In this document: positions 44,125 to 50,054 of the stretch, piece by piece
Layout: each line of letters starts with the position of its first letter
Position numbering within the stretch: position 1 is the stretch's first letter
IMG/VR virus record: IMGVR_UViG_3300030333_004509
Coordinates: 1-62,866 of that record
Reading direction: 5' to 3' (one strand)
Length of the DNA stretch: 62,866 nt
Source: a virus
The notes under the pieces: generated by a model
What the model saw: only the letters and a program-made list of their open reading frames with translations
What the model was told of the DNA's origin: nothing
Databases searched by the model: none
Position numbers and translations under genes: made by a program

Positions 44125-44496
44125 ATGGCAGTTAATCTCGGACATATCCCAGGCTCTTATATCGGTGCGACCCTTATCGAAGACACTGCCGCAAACGCGA
44201 CTAAGCAGATTGGTAAGGCGAGCTCAGGTACAATCTACCAGGTCTTTATCGACAACACGTCGAACAGTAGCGCAGTTTACCTGAAGGTCTACGACCTCGC
44301 GTCAGGCAGCGTGACTGTCGGCCAGACGCACCCAGACTTCGTGTTCCCATGTCCTGGATCTGGTAAGCGACAGTTTAACTTCCCTGACGGAATCGCATTC
44401 GCTACGGCGTTCACCTACGCTATTACGACTTCGCCGGGAACCGCGGGGTCAAGCGACCCCTCTCCGACCCCGACAGTCCGAATCACGATCAGTTAA
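44125..44496 (+). CDS. Small structural protein, paralogue of previous gene
   Basis: A 123-residue beta-rich protein related to the one at 43736. It has an additional N-terminal glycine-rich segment (MAVNLGHIPGSYIGATL). It is the last gene of the rightward virion block, and its end overlaps by 4 nt the end of the convergent leftward gene at 44493. Confidence 0.6.
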   Translation: MAVNLGHIPGSYIGATLIEDTAANATKQIGKASSGTIYQVFIDNTSNSSAVYLKVYDLASGSVTVGQTHPDFVFPCPGSGKRQFNFPDGIAFATAFTYAITTSPGTAGSSDPSPTPTVRITIS

Positions 44497-44729
44497 GCCT
44501 GGGGGATCCGCGTTACGAAGAGCTCGATGACCCGGTTGTACAGTCGGTCCATCGCAGTCACCGGATTCTCAGCTGTCGCAGCGGTCACAAATGCGCCCTC
44601 GACAAACAGCATCCAGCTGTCTTCCTGGCATACCACGATCGCGTCAAAGCCCCAGCACTGCAGGGCCTCGACAAGATCATCGGCACCTTCGTGCGCGTAC
44701 TCCAATCCCATAGCTACTACGTCTTCCAT
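44493..44729 (-). CDS. Hypothetical protein downstream of the HTH regulator
   Basis: A 78-residue acidic protein (MEDVVAMGLEYAHEGADD ...) with alternating helix and strand (FDAIVVCQEDSWMLFVEGAF). The ATG at 44729 is preceded by GAGG at 6 nt; an upstream in-frame ATG lies on the ribosome site. It is probably co-transcribed with the regulator gene. Function unknown. Confidence 0.55.
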   Translation of the reverse strand: MEDVVAMGLEYAHEGADDLVEALQCWGFDAIVVCQEDSWMLFVEGAFVTAATAENPVTAMDRLYNRVIELFVTRIPQA

Positions 44730-44737
44730 GTTCATCC

Positions 44738-45037
44738 TCAAGACTCATTCTTACGTTTAGACTCATTCCGGTCAACCCGAGCTTTCTCTCCCAGGTCAAC
44801 AAGCAGGCTCAACCAGGCCTCGTAAGGCTTTGGATCATTACCTGCGCGTCGCTTATTGTCTGAAGCGAGCGCCTCTGCAATACCTTTGACGTGGCGCAGA
44901 GTCGGTGTTCTCATGCCTGACTCGAGACGACTAATCTCAGAGCAGCTTAGGCCTGATCGGTTCGAGAGCTCTTGTTGTGTCCAGTGACGTAGACTTCGAT
45001 GAGTCTTAATGAAGCGACTAAATGCGCTGCTGTACAT
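44738..45037 (-). CDS. XRE-family helix-turn-helix transcription regulator
   Basis: A 99-residue DNA-binding protein. Residues ~15-50 hold the HTH: 'WTQQELSNRSGLSCSEISRL' with the recognition helix followed by ESGMRTPTL. The C-terminus is a basic tail. The ATG at 45037 is chosen because a perfect AGGAGG lies 5 nt upstream; the longer frame to 45088 would run into the promoter. It is transcribed divergently from the helicase gene, as expected for a Cro/CI-like switch that controls its own promoter and the replication block. Confidence 0.85.
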   Translation of the reverse strand: MYSSAFSRFIKTHRSLRHWTQQELSNRSGLSCSEISRLESGMRTPTLRHVKGIAEALASDNKRRAGNDPKPYEAWLSLLVDLGEKARVDRNESKRKNES

Positions 45038-45059
45038 GGTACCTCCTATTGCTGGATCA

Positions 45060-45088
45060 ATCGTAGCCACGAGTTTCCGTCGCGTCAA
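45060..45088 (-). promoter_or_regulatory. Leftward promoter of the HTH regulator
   Basis: On the minus strand TTGACG (plus 45083-45088) is followed by a 17-nt spacer and TACGAT (plus 45060-45065). The -35 hexamer forms one arm of an inverted repeat with the -35 of the rightward promoter. Confidence 0.65.
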
Positions 45089-45102
45089 GTTTCTTGTTGA
45101 CG
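45083..45102. promoter_or_regulatory. Inverted repeat formed by two back-to-back -35 boxes, likely operator
   Basis: CGTCAA (45083-45088) and TTGACG (45097-45102) are perfect inverted arms 8 bp apart. Each arm is the -35 hexamer of one of the two divergent promoters, so a dimeric regulator binding here would control both directions. The adjacent HTH protein is the obvious candidate ligand; that link is inferred. Confidence 0.5.
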
Positions 45103-45125
45103 ACCTGGAACTACGTAACTACACT
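45097..45125 (+). promoter_or_regulatory. Rightward promoter of the replication block
   Basis: TTGACG (45097-45102), 17-nt spacer, TACACT (45120-45125). The ribosome site GGAGG (45132-45136) begins about where transcription should start, so the leader would be only ~11 nt. Confidence 0.7.
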
Positions 45126-45142
45126 TGTGCCGGAGGATGAAC

Positions 45143-47056
45143 ATGTGGGACCAACCGCACTTTAATTATCATATCGATCTCGAGGGAATCCCTCAGACCA
45201 ACTTTGAGATACTCGATAATCTCGAAGCGATGGTGCCTGGTTGCCTGGTTTACGCCATCGGTAACCAACATCTTAAGTATCGAGTAGGGAAGCGTGTAGT
45301 ACCTGACCACGTTGAACTGACAGGCTACCGAGTCATGGTTCCTGTCCACGGAGCTTGGCTGGTTGAAGGCTACCTGCAACAACATTTAGTGGCGTATGAG
45401 CCTGAGCCTGTAGGTGTTAACGGGCTCGTCCCTTGGAGCTCCGACTCTTACAGACTCGAGACCTTAGAAGATATTGGTCGAGAAGTCTTGTACCGTCGAA
45501 CTTTGGAGGGTGAAGTCAAGGAGTCGGTGCGTGAGCTTATCACGCCTTACCAGCTTAGAAACGTAGGCTGGGCTACGAGTAGGCCCTGGGTCATGAATGT
45601 CTGGCCTTGTGGATCAGGCAAGACCCTGGGTTCTTTGCTCAGCGCACTGACTGTTGACGGTCCCGTGCTTGTCGTGTGTCCCGCAAAGGCTCGCCATGTC
45701 TGGTGGAGCCAGGTACAGGAGTACACCAACATCAAGCCTTATCGTGTTGTACCTCGATCTAATCGACGGAAGAAATACCAAGAGCTACCCCAGTACCTGC
45801 ACGAATGTCGGACGCATAGACGTAGACCATTCATCATTGTGGGTGCTGAGTCGTTAGCCGATTACCTTGAAGAGATGCGCTTGATTAAGCCCACCGTGCT
45901 GGTGCTGGATGAACTGCACATACACGGTAGCCGTAAACGCTGGACTGCAATCCAAGAAGCCGATGGTTCTGTGTCATTCGAGCGGCGCAAGACCAAGATG
46001 AGCGACAGGGATAACCGAGCCGTTGCCGTCATGGATGCCAGTCGTATCGAGAGTCTCGAGCTCTGCATCGGACTAACTGCTACCCCCTTGGATGATGGTA
46101 GGCCGCGGAGACTCTGGTCTCAGTTGGACCTACTCTGCCCCGGAGGATTTGCGTATAGCTACAGCAAGTTCGCCAACCGTTACTGTGACGCGCGACCTGG
46201 ACAGTTCGGTGGTCTTGATGACACAGGCGCCAGTAATATCGAGGAACTCAGAGCTCGCTGCTCATTCTTTACGCACGAAGTCCCCTACTCTGAATCTCAT
46301 TCAGCGCTGCCCTCAACCCGAGTACAAGTGGTTTACCTAAGTCAGCAGGACCTGGTGCGAGCTGACCGATTCAGTGATGGTCAGACTTTTAACCAAGCCC
46401 TTAAGAGTATGAACCGGGAGGCACGCAGCAACCCGCTCATGCGAGAGCGTGTGGTGGAGTCTCGCTTGGCCGAGGCTTGTAGTCGGAAGCGCCGCTACGT
46501 TGTGGATGAGATCAAGGAGGGACTCAAAGGTGGGGGCAAGGTAGTTGTCTTCACAGCTCGTAGACGAGAAGCTGAGTTGTGGGCTCACCAGGTACGCAAA
46601 GCCATCAAGCGCGGCGACGAAGCTATGCAGCACGTTCCAATCTGGATGGGTCACGGTGGCGTGAGCGAGCAAGAGCGTGATGAAATGGTCGACGCTTTCC
46701 GTGAATCTGACGGTCCCTGCTGCCTGATTGGTACAGGGCAAGCGTTCGGTACAGCCGTCGACGGTATGCAGACAGCTGACTTGGCGATCTTTGCGATGTT
46801 ACCGTGGAAACCTGGAGACTTCGTGCAGTGGAAGGGAAGGTTTGATAGACTGGGCGGACGTGCCACGTTGCTCAAGGTTGTTGTTGCGACCGGCACCTAC
46901 GATGAACGAGTCGTTGAGATCCTTGTCGAGAAGTTCGGGCCTATCGAGCAGTTTCTAAAAGCTGACGAGCTCCGAGGTCTGGACGAGAAGCTGCTTGGTC
47001 TTGAAGATCAAGAGAGCATTGTTGACAGCATTATAGGAAAACTGGAGATTGGATGA
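45143..47056 (+). CDS. SNF2-like superfamily 2 helicase
   Basis: A 637-residue DNA helicase/translocase. Walker A is GSGKT (residues 157-161), with the following motif 'VLVVCPAKARHVWW'. Motif II is DELH (256-259), motif III is 'LTATPLDD', and the second RecA lobe carries 'VVVFTARRREAELWA' and a motif VI-like 'VQWKGRFDRLG'. The 'GPVLVVCP ... VLDELH ... YSKFANRYC' order is SNF2-like. The start at 45143 has GGAGG 6 nt upstream. It leads the block, and its end overlaps the nuclease gene by 4 nt, suggesting the two proteins work together in replication or recombination. Confidence 0.88.
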   Translation: MWDQPHFNYHIDLEGIPQTNFEILDNLEAMVPGCLVYAIGNQHLKYRVGKRVVPDHVELTGYRVMVPVHGAWLVEGYLQQHLVAYEPEPVGVNGLVPWSSDSYRLETLEDIGREVLYRRTLEGEVKESVRELITPYQLRNVGWATSRPWVMNVWPCGSGKTLGSLLSALTVDGPVLVVCPAKARHVWWSQVQEYTNIKPYRVVPRSNRRKKYQELPQYLHECRTHRRRPFIIVGAESLADYLEEMRLIKPTVLVLDELHIHGSRKRWTAIQEADGSVSFERRKTKMSDRDNRAVAVMDASRIESLELCIGLTATPLDDGRPRRLWSQLDLLCPGGFAYSYSKFANRYCDARPGQFGGLDDTGASNIEELRARCSFFTHEVPYSESHSALPSTRVQVVYLSQQDLVRADRFSDGQTFNQALKSMNREARSNPLMRERVVESRLAEACSRKRRYVVDEIKEGLKGGGKVVVFTARRREAELWAHQVRKAIKRGDEAMQHVPIWMGHGGVSEQERDEMVDAFRESDGPCCLIGTGQAFGTAVDGMQTADLAIFAMLPWKPGDFVQWKGRFDRLGGRATLLKVVVATGTYDERVVEILVEKFGPIEQFLKADELRGLDEKLLGLEDQESIVDSIIGKLEIG

Positions 47057-48003
47057 GCATGTTGATTGACGCCGGTAAGAGCGAGCGAGGTTGGTCGAGG
47101 ATCGGCCAGTTCATGAAGTGCCCTCAACTGTTTGCTTACACCAACAGACTGAATCTCAGCATGATCCCCGCGAGTGCCCTGACTCGAGGATCGATCGGCC
47201 ACATCCTACAAGCACACCAACACGCAATCTGGGGAGCCAAGCAGGGCGGGTGCTTTGTGGGAGACGACTGGGTCACAGATCCAAAAGACGTCCTACCTCC
47301 CGAAGAAGCAGCGCTTGCTTACTGCGACAAGGAAGGTGAAGGACACGAACACCTGGACCGAATGGTCGAGACCTTCCGCCGGTACATGGCTCGCTATCCT
47401 GAACCACCCGGCGCTATCGTAGCCGTGGAGTATCCGATTACAGGAATGCTTGGTCACCTTGACGGACAGTGGGGCCTATGGGCGGTCACAAGTGATACCA
47501 AGGATCAGATCCAGCCTACGCCACTGAACTGCCCCGGTCATCCCGACCACGGCAAACCACTGACTCTTACCAGACGTTTAGATCTTGTGATTAAGGATCG
47601 TAGTGGGCGCGTCTATGTGTGGGATCATAAGCACCAAGCTCGAGTTGAGCCTGGCAGATCGGTAGACGCTTACGCTATTGATGGGGGCTTCGCAGCCTTC
47701 CGCATCCTGGGTCAGCAGATCTGGGGACCAAAGACAGGGGTGGCACTGAATCTTATTCAGACCCAAGATCCTTGGAGAGTAGCCCGACCCATCGTCCCCG
47801 TCACACCCCACAGAGACCGACACTTCGCCCAGATGTTGTGGCGCGCAGAGCATGAAATAGCTCGTCTGGATCTCGGTTGCGAGGACTTGTGGAGCTGGCC
47901 CAAGAGTCAGCATGAGACCACTTGCTATGGTCGCTACGGCGCATGTTCCGCTATCAAACTATGTTTTTACGGAGAATCAGAAATATCCACATTTAGTGGT
48001 TGA
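47053..48003 (+). CDS. Cas4/RecB-like PD-(D/E)XK nuclease with probable Fe-S cluster
   Basis: A 316-residue exonuclease candidate. The N-terminus 'WSRIGQFMKCPQLFAY' is the S-x-x-x-F-x-x-C-P motif of this family. D177 (RRLDLVI) and D191-H-K193 (VWDHK) supply the active site. C23 together with C291, C298 and C304 fit the one-plus-three cysteine arrangement of an Fe-S cluster in Cas4/AddB-type nucleases. It is not linked to any CRISPR locus. Likely 5'-end resection for recombination or host DNA breakdown. Confidence 0.8.
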   Translation: MSMLIDAGKSERGWSRIGQFMKCPQLFAYTNRLNLSMIPASALTRGSIGHILQAHQHAIWGAKQGGCFVGDDWVTDPKDVLPPEEAALAYCDKEGEGHEHLDRMVETFRRYMARYPEPPGAIVAVEYPITGMLGHLDGQWGLWAVTSDTKDQIQPTPLNCPGHPDHGKPLTLTRRLDLVIKDRSGRVYVWDHKHQARVEPGRSVDAYAIDGGFAAFRILGQQIWGPKTGVALNLIQTQDPWRVARPIVPVTPHRDRHFAQMLWRAEHEIARLDLGCEDLWSWPKSQHETTCYGRYGACSAIKLCFYGESEISTFSG

Positions 48004-48028
48004 CCCGATATGTGGTAGCGATTACTCT
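48000..48028 (+). promoter_or_regulatory. Candidate promoter for ATPase/ssDNA-binding genes
   Basis: TTGACC (48000-48005), 17-nt spacer, TACTCT (48023-48028). The inverted arms CCACAT (47987-47992) and ATGTGG (48010-48015) straddle the -35, which would suit an operator. The -10 is weak (3 of 6). Confidence 0.4.
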
Positions 48029-48066
48029 CTCTGTACCCTAACCCAACCTGTCAACATGGAGTCACG

Positions 48067-49053
48067 ATGAGTGACGGTAGTACCGCGCATCCATCCGTAA
48101 TGATTTGCTCATACGGTAAACCAAAAAAGCGTAAGACATCTGATGCGATTGCAGCTTTCCCCAGCGCCTTATTTGTAGGTGTGCCCAGTGCGATTACTTT
48201 GGTCGCGCAGAACGAGCTCGGGTTTACACCTGCGGTTCATCCCAGCCCACCTCAGACCCTACCTGAACTGGTTGCTCTACTCGAGCACCTGGGTAGCACC
48301 AACATGGCTGAAGCTTACGGGGCACTCGTCATCGACGATGCCAGCCACATCTGCAAGCGCAGCATGCTTGTCTGGAATGAGGAAGCGCCTTCTGGTCGTA
48401 GCGGTAAGAAGGATCGCTTCTACGCTTACCAGCAGCTGAATCGTTACCTGCTGGAGATGTCCAGCCTTGCTCGTCATCTTGGTGTTCACCTTGTCACAAC
48501 GTGGCATGAGCGCATGCCGGGCAGCAACGCTGACGGACACTTCAGCCCAGGCGGACCCGATGTTCCCTCGCGGAACCAGACGGAGACGATCCCTTCCTGG
48601 TGCGACATCAACGTCCGCGCCATGGTTGACCCCGGATACCCCGACCCTTGGTTCCCCTCTGTCTACTACTGCGATCCTACTGATAGCAACTGGATTACTG
48701 GTGACCGCACAGGTGTGTGTACCCAGAAGACCCCGGGCAACCTAAGAGAGATCTTGCGAGCCAGCGAGTCAGGCTACCAGCTTAGCCGTCTGCCCGGTCT
48801 CGAGTGGCAAGATGAGCTCGCTGACCTGATCGCAACTCAAGTCGCTACTGGCGCAGATGTACGCGCTACGGTACAGAACATCGCGGGCCAGTATCAAGCT
48901 AACCCTTTGCATTTACGCTGGGCATGCCAAGACGGTATTGCTCGCGGAATCTTGCGGATGAATCGGCAGAAAGGTCTGTTTGATTTTTCCTCTACCCAGG
49001 TCGAACAGAAGAAAGAGGGGGCAGCTCTCCCTCCACCTCCCCCGACCGCTTAA
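48067..49053 (+). CDS. RecA-like recombination ATPase with degenerate P-loop (Sak4-like)
   Basis: A 328-residue protein. It begins with a strand and a P-loop-like segment Y16-G17 ... R22-K23-T24 in which the usual second glycine is Arg. Then come a Walker B-like strand (GALVIDDASHI) and a sensor-like region 'LGVHLVTTWHERM'. The size and layout fit the Sak4 branch of phage RecA-like single-strand annealing proteins, which are usually encoded beside a ssDNA-binding protein, as here. The altered P-loop may change or abolish ATP use. It ends in GAALPPPPPTA, similar to the next protein. Confidence 0.65.
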   Translation: MSDGSTAHPSVMICSYGKPKKRKTSDAIAAFPSALFVGVPSAITLVAQNELGFTPAVHPSPPQTLPELVALLEHLGSTNMAEAYGALVIDDASHICKRSMLVWNEEAPSGRSGKKDRFYAYQQLNRYLLEMSSLARHLGVHLVTTWHERMPGSNADGHFSPGGPDVPSRNQTETIPSWCDINVRAMVDPGYPDPWFPSVYYCDPTDSNWITGDRTGVCTQKTPGNLREILRASESGYQLSRLPGLEWQDELADLIATQVATGADVRATVQNIAGQYQANPLHLRWACQDGIARGILRMNRQKGLFDFSSTQVEQKKEGAALPPPPPTA

Positions 49054-49088
49054 CCGGACTACAAGTCCACAACAGGAGATAGAACCTC

Positions 49089-49733
49089 ATGACTACTATC
49101 ATGATCCCCGGTTCAGATTTTGAGGGCATCGGAGCTCTCAATGCAGCGCCACCCGACGCAGGCGTCTACGAAGTGAGCATCACTAAGCTCGAGCGTCATC
49201 CCAGCGACAAGCCTGGTGTTCGTCGTGTCCACGTCTTGTTCCCTAACGGGTTCACGATGTTTACCTTTGTGCACTTCGCACATGAGCAGGATTCCAGCGG
49301 CAACTTCGTCCGCATCCCTAACCTGCCCGACAACAAGTTCATTGGCCGCATGAAAGCGATCAAGACGATCCTCTACTCGCTGGGTTACGCCGACGAGCAG
49401 ATCCAGAGTGGTGACATCCACGATGGTTGGTTCATTACAGCCCAGTCTAACAACAAGGGCTTCGTGGACTTTACTCCCGGTCAGCGTGGAGTGCAGGGCA
49501 GCTACAGCAACGTCAACAGCTGGCTGACCAAAGCTCAATACGAGAGCCGGAAGAGCCAGCCTGCTGCAGCTCAGACCAAGGCAAGCCCCGCGGCTGTCAA
49601 GGTGGGCGCGGCTCCTCTGCCCGCAGCCAAGCAGACCATGTCTGCTCCGGCCCCGACCAATGGTGCTGGCGCACCGTCTGTCGGCGCGGCTCTGCCCCCG
49701 CCACCTTCAGTGGCGCAGGGAATCGTGAGCTGA
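49089..49733 (+). CDS. Probable ssDNA-binding protein
   Basis: A 214-residue protein. The N-terminal ~145 residues are a beta-rich domain (DAGVYEVSITKLERHP, HVLFPNGFTMFTFVHF), and an Ala/Pro/Lys-rich flexible tail follows. The layout of an OB-like domain plus disordered tail, directly after a RecA-like ATPase and before DNA polymerase, fits a phage SSB. The tail ends GAALPPPPSVAQGIVS, sharing GAALPPPP with the upstream ATPase rather than the acidic tip of bacterial SSB. Confidence 0.6.
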   Translation: MTTIMIPGSDFEGIGALNAAPPDAGVYEVSITKLERHPSDKPGVRRVHVLFPNGFTMFTFVHFAHEQDSSGNFVRIPNLPDNKFIGRMKAIKTILYSLGYADEQIQSGDIHDGWFITAQSNNKGFVDFTPGQRGVQGSYSNVNSWLTKAQYESRKSQPAAAQTKASPAAVKVGAAPLPAAKQTMSAPAPTNGAGAPSVGAALPPPPSVAQGIVS

Positions 49734-49799
49734 GTGATAGACCGTGGCCGGGGGGAGGTTTACCTCTCTTTTCTCCTCCCTCCCGCCATCATTACCGCA

Positions 49800-49845
49800 C
49801 AGGGAGGCACAGCGGTGGTTGCATCAGGTGTCTCATCCTTTTTAG
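49800..49845 (+). repeat. Hairpin repeat 1 of 3
   Basis: CAGGGAGGCAC stem-loop: GAGGCAC (49804-49810) pairs with GTGTCTC (49828-49834) around a 17-nt loop containing GGTGGT, followed by TTTTT at 49839-49843. It may act as an intrinsic terminator. Confidence 0.7.
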
Positions 49846-49875
49846 ACCGAGGGTACTTCATGCCCTTCGAGCCGA

Positions 49876-49919
49876 GCAGGGAGGCATGTCGGTGGTCGCA
49901 TAGATGTCTCACTCTTTTT
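49876..49919 (+). repeat. Hairpin repeat 2 of 3, with compensatory change
   Basis: GAGGCAT (49881-49887) pairs with ATGTCTC (49904-49910). Relative to repeats 1 and 3 the innermost C-G pair is replaced by T-A on both sides, so pairing is kept. The loop is 16 nt and shares GGTGGT with repeat 1. TTTTT follows at 49915-49919. Confidence 0.7.
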
Positions 49920-49987
49920 CTCCAACCCTCAAGTCGGAGACTAGGCCAGACGGAGGTTTTTTCTAGGTCCTCCGAATCGTAACCCGG

Positions 49988-50033
49988 ACAGGGAGGCACA
50001 CCGGGGGCTGTACCAGGTGTCTCATTTTTCTTT
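49988..50033 (+). repeat. Hairpin repeat 3 of 3
   Basis: GAGGCAC (49993-49999) pairs with GTGTCTC (50017-50023) around a 17-nt loop (GGGGG in place of GGTGG), then TTTTT at 50025-50029, about 25 nt before the polymerase start. Confidence 0.7.
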
Positions 50034-50054
50034 ACAACCCTTTAGGGGGAGCAG

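Larger units (their letters stand above)
49734..50054 (+). other. Highly structured 321-nt leader before DNA polymerase
   Basis: No credible gene lies here. It holds, in order: a stem of 12 of 13 pairs (49746-49758 with 49775-49787, 16-nt loop); three related hairpins with T tracts; a CGGAGG/CCTCCG hairpin (49951-49956 with 49969-49974) between the second and third; and ACAAC (50034-50038) complementary to GTTGT (50054-50058), which contains the polymerase TTG start and would enclose a CCC-TTTA-GGG hairpin. Attenuation or translational control of the polymerase is likely. Confidence 0.6.

Noticed and set aside
44508-44515. GTTACGA-like sequences inside genes as further copies of the repeat
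   Set aside because: They are single, incomplete matches in coding sequence, as expected by chance.
44738-45037. HTH regulator as a sign of a temperate phage
   Set aside because: No integrase, excisionase, ParA or attachment site was seen; such regulators also occur in lytic phages.
47053-48003. Cas4-like nuclease as evidence for a CRISPR system
   Set aside because: No CRISPR repeats or other cas genes are visible; the neighbours are replication and recombination genes.
49734-49982. 82-residue rightward reading frame in the polymerase leader
   Set aside because: It runs through two structured repeats whose spacing is not a multiple of three, and the encoded sequence is not protein-like.
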